From: Halarcobacter mediterraneus | Lineage (GTDB): Bacteria > Campylobacterota > Campylobacteria > Campylobacterales > Arcobacteraceae | Assembly: GCF_004116625.1 (NCBI RefSeq) | Contig: NZ_NXIE01000003.1 | Location: 310,001 to 374,000, forward strand | Direction of reading: 5' to 3' | Length of the DNA stretch: 64,000 nucleotides | Shown here: positions 35,690 through 45,812 of the stretch, one piece after another | Layout: every line of letters starts with the position of its first letter | Numbering within the stretch: position 1 is the first letter of the stretch | The notes under the pieces: generated by a model | What the model saw: only the letters and a program-made list of their open reading frames with translations | Told to the model about the DNA's origin: nothing | The model's database searches: none | Program-made: the position numbers and the translations under genes

Positions 35690-37021
35690 TTATTTTTTAA
35701 ATACTCTATCAAAAATTGCGTCTACGTTTTTAGTGTAATAATCATAGTTAAAACATTCTCTTATTTGTTCTTCACTTAATTTAGCTCTTAATTCTTCATC
35801 AGCTAATAAGTGTCCTAAGTATAATGATTCACCTTCTTCATTTATAGTTGGTTTACCTTGTTGGATTTCTTCCCAAACTTTCATTGCATTTCTTTGAACA
35901 ATTTTGTAAGCATCTTCTCTACTAACACCTGCTTTTGGAAGCTCTAATAATACTCTTTGAGAAAATACTAAGCCACCAGTTAAATTAAGATTTTTCATCA
36001 TATTTTCTGGCATTACAGTTAAGTTTGCAATTACATTATTCATTCTATGAAGCATAAAATCAGTTGTAATAAAAGCATCAGGTAACCAAAATCTTTCATT
36101 TGATGAGTGAGAAATATCTCTTTCATGCCATAAAGCGACATTTTCCATAGCAGGAGCAGCATATGCTCTTATTGTTCGTGCAAGTCCAGTTATGTTTTCA
36201 GTTAAAATAGGATTTCTTTTATGTGGCATTGCCGAAGAACCTTTTTGACCTTTCGCAAAATACTCTTCTGCTTCATAAACTTCGGTTCTTTGTAAATGTC
36301 TTACTTGTACTGCAAATTTTTCAATAGAAGAAGCTAATAAGGCTAAAGCTGTTGCTAATCTTGCATATCTATCTCTATGAACTACTTGATTTGAACAAGG
36401 TTCAGGTTTTAATCCTAATTCAGCCATTGCTAATTCTTCAAGTTCAAGGGGTGCATGGGCAAAATTCCCCATTGCTCCAGAGATTTGACCTACAGAGATT
36501 ACTTCCATAGTCTCTTCAAGATTTTTAAGATGTCTTGCAACTTCATCATACCAAACTGCTAAAGTTAAACCAAAAGTGATAGGTTCACCATGAATCCCAT
36601 GACTTCTTCCTACCATTAGTGTAAATTTATGTTCTTGAGCTCTTTTTTTAATAGATTCCATTAACATTTTTACATCTTCAATAACAATTTTTAAAGAATC
36701 TCTCATTTGTATTGCAACACCTGTATCAACAGCATCTGAAGAAGTCATTCCATAATGGAACCATCTTGATTCTTCCCCAAGTGATTCTGATACACTTGTG
36801 TTAAATGCAATTAAATCATGCTTAGTAACTGCTTCTATTTCTTCTATTCTTTCTACTGAAAAACTTGCATTTTCTACAATTTTTTTACAATCATCATCAG
36901 GGATAAGCCCTATTTTATTCCAAGCTTTAACTGCTGCTTTTTCAACCTCAAGCCATGCTGCGTATCTAGCATGTTGAGTCCAATGTCTGCTCATTTCTTC
37001 TCTTGCATACCTTTCAACCAT
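35690..37021 (-). CDS. purB: Adenylosuccinate lyase
   Basis: This enzyme acts twice in purine synthesis, cleaving SAICAR and adenylosuccinate to release fumarate. The fumarase/aspartase superfamily signature GSSAMPHKRNP is near residue 262. The catalytic His region (GRSHGIHGEPITFG) and MTSSDAVDTG are intact. At 443 residues it matches the bacterial short form. GGGG lies upstream of the ATG. The gene precedes nrdAB by 30 bp, so purine supply and dNTP synthesis may be cotranscribed. Confidence 0.94.
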   Translation of the reverse strand: MVERYAREEMSRHWTQHARYAAWLEVEKAAVKAWNKIGLIPDDDCKKIVENASFSVERIEEIEAVTKHDLIAFNTSVSESLGEESRWFHYGMTSSDAVDTGVAIQMRDSLKIVIEDVKMLMESIKKRAQEHKFTLMVGRSHGIHGEPITFGLTLAVWYDEVARHLKNLEETMEVISVGQISGAMGNFAHAPLELEELAMAELGLKPEPCSNQVVHRDRYARLATALALLASSIEKFAVQVRHLQRTEVYEAEEYFAKGQKGSSAMPHKRNPILTENITGLARTIRAYAAPAMENVALWHERDISHSSNERFWLPDAFITTDFMLHRMNNVIANLTVMPENMMKNLNLTGGLVFSQRVLLELPKAGVSREDAYKIVQRNAMKVWEEIQQGKPTINEEGESLYLGHLLADEELRAKLSEEQIRECFNYDYYTKNVDAIFDRVFKK

Positions 37022-37094
37022 CTAAAAATCCCCTATTATCTATATTTATAAATTTATTAAATTTTTCTCTTAATTTATGTATGATATCGTATCC

Positions 37095-37132
37095 AATTTA
37101 GGCAAAAGATATCATTAAAATTTGTCTAAATT
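37095..37132. promoter_or_regulatory. Imperfect inverted repeat in the purB/rluA-type divergent promoter
   Basis: AATTTAGGCAAA (37095-37106) and TTTGTCTAAATT (37121-37132) match at 11 of 12 positions around a 14-bp spacer that contains GATATC. The site sits in the 136-bp gap between divergent purB and the RluA-type gene, so it is a candidate operator. Confidence 0.4.
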
Positions 37133-37157
37133 TTAACTAAAATTTTAGGAATAATTT

Positions 37158-38060
37158 TTGCCATTTATTTTAAAGAAATTTCCAGTAACAAAAGGGAAAA
37201 AGATTCAAATTGCATTATTGCAAGACCTAACTCTAAAGCCCAAAATATCGAGTCGTATGCTAAGTAAGAGTAGGGTATTTAATAGTAATAAAATACCTTA
37301 CAAGATTTCACAAATAATAGAAGAAGATTACATATATATGGCTGTTTTTGAGGGCTACTCAAGAGGTCTAAAACCTCTTGTTACATTTAAAGATTTTGCT
37401 ATCTTTGATAAACCCTCTGGCTTAATGATTCATCCAATATCTAAAGATACAAAATATTCACTTTTAGATGAAATTCGTTTTCATTTTGGAGAAAAAGCAA
37501 ATCAAGCACATAGAATAGATGCAGAAACATCAGGTTTAGTTTTAGTAGGGAAAAATAATAAAACAACCAATGCTTTAGCAACAATGTTTGAAAAAAAAGA
37601 GTATAAAAAGTCATATATAGCAATTGTAAAAGGTAACTTAAAAAAAGAAATTATTATTGACAAAAACTTAAAAAAAGAAGGAAAAGCAATAGGTGTTAGA
37701 ATGACAACATGCTCAAAAGAAGAGGGGAAAGAATCAATAACAAAAATTAGACCACTAAGGTACAATGAAAAAAAAGATATAACTTTAGTAGAGGTAAATC
37801 CTATTACAGGAAGACAACATCAAATTAGAATTCATTTACACTCAATAGGGCATACAATATTAGGTGACCCTATTTATGGAGTTAAAGACAAAGTTGCTGA
37901 GGATTATTTAAATAAAACATTAAAAGAAGAAGAAAGGTTAGAAGAAAGTGGTTCTTTTAGATTATGGTTACAAGCAAATTATCTAGAATTTATTTACCAA
38001 AAAATAAATTATAAAATCTATTCAAAGAACAAAGATATATATAAATATTTTAACGACTAA
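37158..38060 (+). CDS. RluA-family pseudouridine synthase
   Basis: This 300-residue RNA pseudouridine synthase has the family motif HRIDAETSGLVLVGK, with catalytic Asp120, and GRQHQIRIHLHSIGHTILGDPIYG. No S4 domain is recognisable; residues 1-75 are a short, divergent N-terminal region. The start is TTG (37158) preceded by AGGAA. The family modifies 23S rRNA (RluC/RluD) or 23S and tRNA (RluA); which one this is cannot be decided. Confidence 0.85.
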   Translation: MPFILKKFPVTKGKKIQIALLQDLTLKPKISSRMLSKSRVFNSNKIPYKISQIIEEDYIYMAVFEGYSRGLKPLVTFKDFAIFDKPSGLMIHPISKDTKYSLLDEIRFHFGEKANQAHRIDAETSGLVLVGKNNKTTNALATMFEKKEYKKSYIAIVKGNLKKEIIIDKNLKKEGKAIGVRMTTCSKEEGKESITKIRPLRYNEKKDITLVEVNPITGRQHQIRIHLHSIGHTILGDPIYGVKDKVAEDYLNKTLKEEERLEESGSFRLWLQANYLEFIYQKINYKIYSKNKDIYKYFND

Positions 38061-40253
38061 TTATTTTTTAAAAACTATATCAAATCTAGCACCTTTATAC
38101 TGTTTATCTTTATATATAAAACTTTCATTAAAGGCTGCTATACTTGCATTGTGATGTTCTGTTAAAATCTGATAAACCATTGATAGACCTATTCCTGTAC
38201 CTATACTTTTATGTTTGGTAGTAAAATATGGTTCAAATATCTTATCAAAATATTTTTCATCAATACCATCACCACTATCTTTTATACTTAATATATTTTT
38301 ATCATCAAGCTTTTTAGTGTACACAAAAATTAACCTATCTTCTTCTTTTTTATCTTTTAATACATCTTTTGCATTATTTAATATATTAATAAGTGCTTGA
38401 ATAAGTTCATTTTCATAAGCATCAATATAAAAATCTTCTTTAGTATCTAAAATCACTGTGATATTATTGTTTGTAATTGTAGAGTTTACGATAGAAAAAA
38501 CTTTATCTAAAATTGTTGAAATTAATATATTATGTTTTTTATCACCTTCTTTAATAAAGTTTCTAAAGTCATCAATTGTTTTTGATAAATATTGAGTTTG
38601 AGCAATAATTATATCCATATCATTAATAATCTCATCTGTATTATCTAACATACCAAACTCATTTTTAACTTTAATTCCACTTGCAACAGTAGAAATTGCA
38701 CTTAAAGGTTGTCTCCATTGATGAGCAATATTACCTATCATTTCTCCCATTGAAGCAAGCTTAGCTTGAGATTCAAGAAGCTTCCTATCTGTGACATCCT
38801 TTGCACTTATTACTAATCTATTTCTATCAGGCAATAATGCAATTGACATATTAGTTATAACTATTTTTCCATCTTTTGATACACAAGGCTTTTCAAAATC
38901 ATAAATAAAACCTTTTTCAAGAACTTCTTCCAAAGCTTTTTTTGCATTATGTTTTTCTTCATTTATAATTAATTCTATACATGATTTTTTTAATAGCTCT
39001 TCTTTAGAATAACCTGTCATTTTTAAATAGGATTCATTAAACTCTAAAAAGTTTGTTTCTAAATCTAAAATAGCTAATCCATCTTTTGCATAATGAAAAA
39101 TTGTTTCAAACTCTTCTTTCTGATCATGTAAAATTTTTTCAAACTCTTTTCTTGCAGTAATATCAGTATGAGAACCAACCATTCTAATTGGATTATGGTG
39201 TTCATCAAAGTTTGCTTTTCCTCTTGTTAGAATCCATTTATAAGAACCATCTTTGCAACGCATCCTAACCTCTAATGCATAGATATTTTTTTCTGGGTCT
39301 TTAAAGTGCCTTTCTAAATGATTTTGTACAAGAATTTTATCATCATCATGTAAAAGATTAAAAAAAGATTCTGGTATATCTTCTAACTCATCTTCTTTAT
39401 ATCCAAGAATTTCTTTCCAATTTTTTGAAAAATAAGCTTTATCATTTTTTATGTGCCAATCCCAGATCCCATCATTAACACCATCCCAAGCTAAAAGTAA
39501 TCTTTCTTTTAAGTCATTTAATTGAGTATTTGACTTTCTTATTCCTACTATCATTTTATTTATAGTTAAACTTAATGCAGCAATTTCACTAGGACCACTA
39601 ACTTTTAGTAAAGAAATTGGTATCCCTTCTTTATCTCTTTTTTCCAAGCTTCTAACTATTCTAAATATATATTTTAATAAAAAGATTCTAATTGCCATAA
39701 ATAAGAAAATTGTCAAAAAAGTTGAAACAACAATTGCATTTTTTATATTCTCAATTATAATCTCTTTTAATCTTTTTTCCACTTCTTTATCAGAATTATA
39801 CATAGTAATACTGCCTATTACACCTTCACTATCACTTATAACATCAACTCTACTTGTATAATAACTATTTTTTAAAAGTTCCTTATGTATCAAATTTTCA
39901 TTATCATAGTCTACAATTAGTTCACTATCTACTTTGATTTTTCCACTAAAAAAGTTTGATTCACCTATTATTTCAGCCATTTTATAATCATTAACAATTA
40001 TTGCTATAACATTTGGATTATTAATTTCATTTGAGATTAGATGATTGTACTCATGAATTGAATAGGAAAGTATAAAATTTTTAATATTTCTATTTAATTT
40101 TGCTAAAGTTGAATCAGACTTATATTTTACTTCTTCAATCATCTCATTCTTAGCAGAAATATATCTATATGTAGAATAAGCTCCTGTTACTAATATTACA
40201 GTAGAAACAATAGTAAGAAATAAGATTATATATATTGAATTTCTATTTTTCAA
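38061..40253 (-). CDS. PAS-PAS hybrid-type sensor histidine kinase, membrane-bound
   Basis: The kinase has TM1 (8-28), a periplasmic domain of about 140 residues and TM2 (about 170-195). Two PAS domains follow (the first with a PAC segment, about 250-370, and the second about 375-490). The histidine box is MGEMIGNIAHQWRQPLSAI, with His near 510, and the ATPase domain has DSGDGI and GTGIGLSM motifs. The HQWRQPL box marks a kinase subgroup common in Campylobacterota. It overlaps the upstream binding-protein gene by 11 bp, so that protein is likely its ligand receptor. No response regulator lies nearby. Confidence 0.85.
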   Translation of the reverse strand: MKNRNSIYIILFLTIVSTVILVTGAYSTYRYISAKNEMIEEVKYKSDSTLAKLNRNIKNFILSYSIHEYNHLISNEINNPNVIAIIVNDYKMAEIIGESNFFSGKIKVDSELIVDYDNENLIHKELLKNSYYTSRVDVISDSEGVIGSITMYNSDKEVEKRLKEIIIENIKNAIVVSTFLTIFLFMAIRIFLLKYIFRIVRSLEKRDKEGIPISLLKVSGPSEIAALSLTINKMIVGIRKSNTQLNDLKERLLLAWDGVNDGIWDWHIKNDKAYFSKNWKEILGYKEDELEDIPESFFNLLHDDDKILVQNHLERHFKDPEKNIYALEVRMRCKDGSYKWILTRGKANFDEHHNPIRMVGSHTDITARKEFEKILHDQKEEFETIFHYAKDGLAILDLETNFLEFNESYLKMTGYSKEELLKKSCIELIINEEKHNAKKALEEVLEKGFIYDFEKPCVSKDGKIVITNMSIALLPDRNRLVISAKDVTDRKLLESQAKLASMGEMIGNIAHQWRQPLSAISTVASGIKVKNEFGMLDNTDEIINDMDIIIAQTQYLSKTIDDFRNFIKEGDKKHNILISTILDKVFSIVNSTITNNNITVILDTKEDFYIDAYENELIQALINILNNAKDVLKDKKEEDRLIFVYTKKLDDKNILSIKDSGDGIDEKYFDKIFEPYFTTKHKSIGTGIGLSMVYQILTEHHNASIAAFNESFIYKDKQYKGARFDIVFKK

Positions 40254-41190
40254 CTGTTAATCCTAATACATTTCTCTTTATTAAAGGAAGTTCTTTTTTA
40301 ATATTCTCTTTTGAAATAGCTAAAATAGGTAATTGTATATTTTTTTCTACTTTTTTTCCTTTTAAATATTTATCTAAAGTTTCTACAGCCTTTTCTCCCA
40401 TCAAGAAAGGTTGTTGCATAGCAGCCCCAACAAGAATGTCCTGAGGAATTAAATCTAAAAATTCTGGTTCTGCATCAAAAGTTAATAAAAGTATCTCTTT
40501 TTCTGATTCTTTTATAGCTTTCAAAGCTCCTTTATATTTATCTGAGCCTTGTAACCATAAAGCTTTCATATTAGGATTATCTTTAATAAGTTCTTTTGAA
40601 TATGTATATGTTTCTTCTAAAGAAAAGTCTATTTGCTGTCTAATATCAGCTGTTTTTATTTTATTTTCCTTTAATGCCTTCAAAAAACCTGCTGTTCTTA
40701 ACTTCCCATTAGTCCTTTTTTGAGGAATTGAAATAATACCAACACTTGAATCTACTAATCCTTTTTCATTCATTATTCTTGTAAGAACCTGTCCTATTTT
40801 ATAGGCACCTTTTTTATTATCGGAAGAGATAAAAGAAACATATTCTCCTGAGTTTGTTCCAATATCTGAAATAATCACTGGAATATTAGCTTTTTTTGCA
40901 AGTCTTAAAAGAGTTACACATTGAAAAGAATTTGTAGGGGAGATTATTAAACCTAGAGGTTTCTCCTTAATAGCTTTCACTAAATTTTCTAACTCTTTTT
41001 TTGAACTATTATATGCAGAAAAGATTTCTAACTTATAACCTAATTTTTTTGCTGAGAAATCAACACCTTTTGTCATTATTTGCCAAAAAGGTATAGAAGC
41101 ATCTGGGTTCAGATATATTAATTTCTTTTTATCTTCTGCATTTAAATGAAGTGTTAAAAAAAGAAGAAATAATATTTTTAGTGATTTCAA
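40243..41190 (-). CDS. Periplasmic sugar-binding-type protein, likely partner of the adjacent kinase
   Basis: The protein has 315 residues with a signal peptide (MKSLKILFLLFLTLHLNA). It has the two-lobe fold of ribose/LuxP/TorT-type periplasmic binding proteins (IYLNPDASIPFWQIMTKGVDFSAKKLGY; ALWLQGSDKYKGALKAIKESE). No ABC permease or ATPase gene is nearby. Instead it overlaps a sensor kinase, the arrangement of LuxP-LuxQ and TorT-TorS, so a signalling role is more likely than transport. The ligand is unknown. Confidence 0.8.
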   Translation of the reverse strand: MKSLKILFLLFLTLHLNAEDKKKLIYLNPDASIPFWQIMTKGVDFSAKKLGYKLEIFSAYNSSKKELENLVKAIKEKPLGLIISPTNSFQCVTLLRLAKKANIPVIISDIGTNSGEYVSFISSDNKKGAYKIGQVLTRIMNEKGLVDSSVGIISIPQKRTNGKLRTAGFLKALKENKIKTADIRQQIDFSLEETYTYSKELIKDNPNMKALWLQGSDKYKGALKAIKESEKEILLLTFDAEPEFLDLIPQDILVGAAMQQPFLMGEKAVETLDKYLKGKKVEKNIQLPILAISKENIKKELPLIKRNVLGLTVEK

Positions 41191-41251
41191 TTAGCAATTC
41201 CTATTACAAATAAATAAATTTTATCTTAATAAATTTAAACAAGTAATAAAA

Positions 41252-43915
41252 TTATATTAAAATAGTAAACTTTGCACCTTTATAAGTTGTTCCATTATAG
41301 ATATAAGTATCATTCTCTACCTTTATTGTAGCATGAACTTTTTTTATGATTTTATATGCCATATATAAGCCTAAACCTGTACCTTTTGATTGATGTTTTG
41401 TTGTAAAATAAGGTTCAAAGATTTTATTAATAATTTTTTCATCTATTCCACCTGCATTATCTTTAAACTCCAATAAAATCCTATCATTAAAGCTTTTCAC
41501 CTTTATAAAAAGTATTTTATTTTCTTGTTTTCTTAAAGCATCTATTGAGTTATTTACAATATTTATTAGAGCTTGTAACATTTCATTTTGACTACCTTTT
41601 ACTTTTTTCTCAATTTTATTTTCTAATACTAACTCTATTCTTTCATTTATAATAGAAGAATTCTCTAGTCTAATTAAATTATCAATTAAGTCTTTTATAT
41701 TATATTCTAAAATACTATCTTGTTTTTTTGCAAAAAGTCTAAAATCATCTATTGTTTGGGATAAATATTTTGCATTAGAAAGAATTACTTTTGATTCATC
41801 TAAAACTTTATCTTTATTAAAAGTACCAAACTCATCATAAACTTCCCAGCTAGTCGCAATAGTAGTGATTACACTTAAAGGTTGTCTCCACTGATGGGCA
41901 ATATGTCCTATCATCTCACCAAGTGCTGCCATTTTTGATTGTTCTGTTAAAAGCTGCTCTTTATTTTTAATATCAGAAATATCAATTAAAGAAGATATTC
42001 TTACTTTTTTTCCTGTTAATTTTAGATTTGTACCTTTACCTAAAGCTTTGATTTTAGTATTCTTTGAAGTTAAAATCTCTAGTTCATATGGTTCATTACT
42101 AGTGGAAAGTATTTTATTTTTTACTAACTTTCTTGACTCTTTTGAAATAAAGTTTAGCAAATCTTGTCCTATCATCTCTTCTTTTGAATCATACTGAAAT
42201 AGTTTTACTGCAGAATCATTTATATCTATACATTTTCTATTTTCTGTAATTATTATTGCTTCCATTGTAGAGTTCATAATATTTTGAATATCGTTATAAG
42301 AGTTTTTCAAATGTAAATTATAATTTTTAAGAATAATTTGTCTATAAATAAATACTGCAATAATAATTATAAAAATAAAAATAACTAAAAAAGCTATTTG
42401 ATAATCTAACTTTTCTTCTATAACTGTAGTTTGAATCCAATTAGAGTTTATCTCTTTTGTCTCCTTTATTGAAATAGACTCAAAAGCTTTATTTATAATA
42501 GATAAAAGTAAAGGGTATTTTTCTTGTATTAGATAATGGTGCTCCATACTAAAAGAAGTGGTTCCAGAAACTTTTAAATCCTTTAAATGTAATTGTGAAA
42601 TATAATACAAAGAAGTTGCAATATGACCTACAAAAGCATCTGCTCTTCCTTCTTCTACAAGTAAAAGTGCTTCTGGAATATCATTTGTAGTTAATAATTT
42701 AATATTAGGATATTTTTCTATAATAAAATTATAACTAGTATAGGATTTAGGAACGGCAATAACTCCATCTTCTATATCAAGTAGACTATCTAAATATCTA
42801 TATTTATCAGATGTTACTATTGCAAAAGGATATTTTGCATAACTTTTACTGATTAAGCCTAAACGTTTTTCTTGAGAACTAGAACCAGCTCCTGGAACTA
42901 TATCAATTTTTTTATTTTTAAACTGTTCTAAAACCTCTGTCCAAGAATCAGAAGGGATATATTTAAAGTCTAATCCTGTCCGTTCTGACACAAGATTTAA
43001 ATAATCCCCCATAATACCATTCATTTTATTATTTTCTATTATAGATAAAGGTTTCCAGTTGATTTCACTATATGTGATTATTGGATGTTTTTTAATAAAT
43101 TCTAACTCTTCAGAAGTAAAATTTATTTTTGCACCTTTATAATAACTATCATTTATCCATTTTTTAGCAAGAGTATTAAACTCTTCTATAGAAATTTTAT
43201 TTAAAGATTTATCTATTATTGATTTTAATAAAAAATTCTCTTTTTGAATCCCAAATCTTAAATCTTCTTTCTTTATATAAGAATACTCATCAATAACTTT
43301 TAAAGTATAAAAAGTATTATCACTTATAGCTTTTTGTCCTGTTGTATAAGAAGCAAGAAAATAATCAGCTTTTCCTGTTACAACAGCTTGGGCTTTTTTT
43401 AGGCTTGATTCTACTTCAAGAACTTTTACTCCATTCTCCTTTAATTCATCAATATAAAAAACACCTTTTGTAACAGCAACTACTTTTCCTTTTAAACTTT
43501 TATTACTCTCATAATTTTTGTCTGTTTTTAAACCAAAAATAAAAGTAGGAATTTCATAATAAGCTTTTGTAAAAGATGCAAACTCTTCTCTTTTTTTTGT
43601 ATATGAAATATCTGCAATAATATCAACATCTTTATTTTTAAAACTATTTAAAGACTCTTTCCATTTTGAAGTTTTTATATAAAATTTTAAACCACTAAAA
43701 TCTTCTATTCTTTTCAAAACCTCTAAAGAAAAACCTCTATGTTTAAGATTACTTCCATAAGAAAAAGGTTGAAAATTATTTAGCATAGCAACTGATATAA
43801 CAGGATTCTTTTCAATATAAGCTAATTCTTCTTTAGTAAAATAGTTTTTATTTGAAGCAAATAATGTAGAGGAAAAAATAATTATAAAGAAAAAATATTT
43901 ATAAATTACATTCAT
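41252..43915 (-). CDS. Sensor histidine kinase with two tandem solute-binding domains and PAS
   Basis: The 887-residue protein has a signal sequence followed by two periplasmic amino-acid-type solute-binding domains (SBP_bac_3; about 28-265 and 270-495), as in BvgS. TM lies at about 510-530, then a PAS domain (about 540-650). The histidine box MGHIAHQWRQPLSVI (in GEMIGHIAHQWRQPL) has His near 675. The catalytic domain has DNAGGI and GTGLGLYM. No receiver domain is fused and no response regulator is adjacent. The kinase part closely resembles the one in the neighbouring system, which suggests duplication. Confidence 0.86.
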   Translation of the reverse strand: MNVIYKYFFFIIIFSSTLFASNKNYFTKEELAYIEKNPVISVAMLNNFQPFSYGSNLKHRGFSLEVLKRIEDFSGLKFYIKTSKWKESLNSFKNKDVDIIADISYTKKREEFASFTKAYYEIPTFIFGLKTDKNYESNKSLKGKVVAVTKGVFYIDELKENGVKVLEVESSLKKAQAVVTGKADYFLASYTTGQKAISDNTFYTLKVIDEYSYIKKEDLRFGIQKENFLLKSIIDKSLNKISIEEFNTLAKKWINDSYYKGAKINFTSEELEFIKKHPIITYSEINWKPLSIIENNKMNGIMGDYLNLVSERTGLDFKYIPSDSWTEVLEQFKNKKIDIVPGAGSSSQEKRLGLISKSYAKYPFAIVTSDKYRYLDSLLDIEDGVIAVPKSYTSYNFIIEKYPNIKLLTTNDIPEALLLVEEGRADAFVGHIATSLYYISQLHLKDLKVSGTTSFSMEHHYLIQEKYPLLLSIINKAFESISIKETKEINSNWIQTTVIEEKLDYQIAFLVIFIFIIIIAVFIYRQIILKNYNLHLKNSYNDIQNIMNSTMEAIIITENRKCIDINDSAVKLFQYDSKEEMIGQDLLNFISKESRKLVKNKILSTSNEPYELEILTSKNTKIKALGKGTNLKLTGKKVRISSLIDISDIKNKEQLLTEQSKMAALGEMIGHIAHQWRQPLSVITTIATSWEVYDEFGTFNKDKVLDESKVILSNAKYLSQTIDDFRLFAKKQDSILEYNIKDLIDNLIRLENSSIINERIELVLENKIEKKVKGSQNEMLQALINIVNNSIDALRKQENKILFIKVKSFNDRILLEFKDNAGGIDEKIINKIFEPYFTTKHQSKGTGLGLYMAYKIIKKVHATIKVENDTYIYNGTTYKGAKFTILI

Positions 43916-43999
43916 TAAAAAGATCCTTATTATAAAACATATAATTTATTATAATAAAGCTTAAAAGTAAAATATTTTGATATTTTTAAGGTATTTTAT

Positions 44000-44476
44000 C
44001 TATTCTAAATTTAACATTATTTTTTTTAAAATGACTTTTAAGTTTTCTCTTTCTTCCTGTGAAAGAACATCAAACATAGGTTCTCTATCTTCAATGATAT
44101 CTTCTAAGCAATTTAACAAAATCTCTTCACCTCTTTGTTCTAATTTAACTAAATTACTTCTTTTATCATTTGGATTTGAAACCCTTGATATATAACCTAA
44201 ACATTCAAGTTTTTTTAATATTTTAGTCATTCCACCTGAAGAAAATATCATTGCTGAATATAGTTCAGTAGGAGAAAGAATTTTTCCATTAAAATATAAA
44301 GAAGCTAAAACATCTATATCAGAATGAAGTAAATCATATTTTTCTTTTGCCAACTGCTCAGTTGCATTAAAAGCACTTTTGTAAATTAAAGTTAAAGGTA
44401 AAGTTAAACTAAATAGTTCATATTGCTCCATTGTATCTATGCTTTTAAAGAATTCATTTATATATTTTTTATCCAT
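44000..44476 (-). CDS. MarR-family transcriptional regulator
   Basis: The 158-residue protein has a winged helix-turn-helix core (LSPTELYSAMIFSSGGMTKILKKLECLGYISRVSNPNDKRSNLVKL read in sections). The N- and C-terminal helices form the dimer interface. It is divergent from the RND exporter genes with 97-103 bp between, and a palindrome there is a good operator candidate. It probably represses the exporter and is released by its substrates. Confidence 0.87.
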   Translation of the reverse strand: MDKKYINEFFKSIDTMEQYELFSLTLPLTLIYKSAFNATEQLAKEKYDLLHSDIDVLASLYFNGKILSPTELYSAMIFSSGGMTKILKKLECLGYISRVSNPNDKRSNLVKLEQRGEEILLNCLEDIIEDREPMFDVLSQEERENLKVILKKIMLNLE

Positions 44477-44511
44477 TTGGGTATTGTATCAAAAATAAAA
44501 TTAAAAGAATA

Positions 44512-44529
44512 TATCTTTCTAGTAAGATA
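44512..44529. promoter_or_regulatory. Candidate MarR operator
   Basis: TATCTTTCTAGTAAGATA is an 18-bp palindrome matching at 16 positions, halfway between the divergent marR and tolC-like genes. A further half-site (CTTATCTTA) lies at about 44555-44563, close to the exporter's ribosome site. Confidence 0.55.
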
Positions 44530-44579
44530 CATTTAAGTTCTTCTATGTTACATTCTTATCTTAAAATAAAGGAGTGAAC

Positions 44580-45812
44580 TTGAAGAAGTTATATATTATT
44601 TTTTCTATTCCTGTTTTTTTATGGAGTCAAAACCTAAATGAATTATTAGATTTATCATTGAAAAATCAATTGGTAAATTCATATGAATATAATCTTGACT
44701 CAGTAAAAAAAGAATATGAAAGTGTTAAAAGTGGATACCTACCTAGTTTTGATGTATCTGGTAAATATGGTATAGCTGATAAAGAAACAGCAAGTTTAGC
44801 TAAAAAATCAGGAAATATTTCTGGAAGCTTAAATTATAAACTTTATGATGGTGGGAAAAAGTTTGATATCTATGATAGCTATAAATCAACTATAAAAAGT
44901 ACAAAAAAATCTGTGGAAGCTTTAAAGAATGATATTTCATTAACAGTAATTAATCACTATTTTAATTACTTATCATTAGTTTCACAAAAAGATGCAAAAT
45001 TAAAAGAGATTGAACAACTTAACTCTCAAATGAAAAGATTAAGTAGATTTCTTAATGCAGGGACAACAACTGAAGATGAAGTTCAAAAAATTATTTCTAG
45101 AGTAGAAAATGCAAAAGTTAACCTACAAGAAATTGAATTAGAAATTATTACTATTTTACATAAATTAGAATATATTACAGGTTCTAAGGTTAATATTACA
45201 GCAGGTTCAGCTATTGAAGAACTAACGAAAGTTTCAGAAGATGTAAGAAGATTCGATATTGAAGCTTTAGAGTATGACTTACAAACAAAACTTAGTAATT
45301 CAAAAGCTGAAAAAAGTGCTTATTTACCTACAATTATTTTAGATAATACTTACTCATATTATGATTCAGACTTTAATAACAAAGCTTACGAAAGTAATGC
45401 AATTGATCATCAAAATATTTTATCTATAAATTTACAATGGAATATTTTTTCTTTTGGTGAGACAAAAAATAAATATGAATCAAAATATAAAGAATATCTA
45501 GCTTCAAAATCAAATTATGAATATGAAAAAAATAAAGCAAATGTAGATTTACAACTTGCACAAAAAGCTTACAGAATCGCTAAAGCAAAAATTAAATCTG
45601 CAAAAGCAAATCTAAAAGCGGCACAAAGTGCTTATGAAGTAATCAAATCGAAATACGAAAATGGCTTAATTGATAATGTAGCTTATTTAGAAAGTTTAAG
45701 TGAAAAATTTGAGGCTATTAGTCAATTAAAAACTTCAATTAATGATTTAGAAATAAAAAAAGCAAATATTATTTATCAAAGCGGTGAAAAATTAGAGGAG
45801 TATATAAAATGA
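44580..45812 (+). CDS. TolC-family outer-membrane channel of the RND exporter
   Basis: The protein has 410 residues with a signal peptide (MKKLYIIFSIPVFLWSQ), followed by two long coiled-coil helical repeats (KSGYLPSFDVSGKYG; KAEKSAYLPTIILDNTYSYYD). I use the TTG at 44580, 5 nt after AAGGAG. The GTG at 44574 overlaps that ribosome site and cannot be served by it. The stop overlaps the adaptor start by 4 bp. Confidence 0.87.
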   Translation: MKKLYIIFSIPVFLWSQNLNELLDLSLKNQLVNSYEYNLDSVKKEYESVKSGYLPSFDVSGKYGIADKETASLAKKSGNISGSLNYKLYDGGKKFDIYDSYKSTIKSTKKSVEALKNDISLTVINHYFNYLSLVSQKDAKLKEIEQLNSQMKRLSRFLNAGTTTEDEVQKIISRVENAKVNLQEIELEIITILHKLEYITGSKVNITAGSAIEELTKVSEDVRRFDIEALEYDLQTKLSNSKAEKSAYLPTIILDNTYSYYDSDFNNKAYESNAIDHQNILSINLQWNIFSFGETKNKYESKYKEYLASKSNYEYEKNKANVDLQLAQKAYRIAKAKIKSAKANLKAAQSAYEVIKSKYENGLIDNVAYLESLSEKFEAISQLKTSINDLEIKKANIIYQSGEKLEEYIK

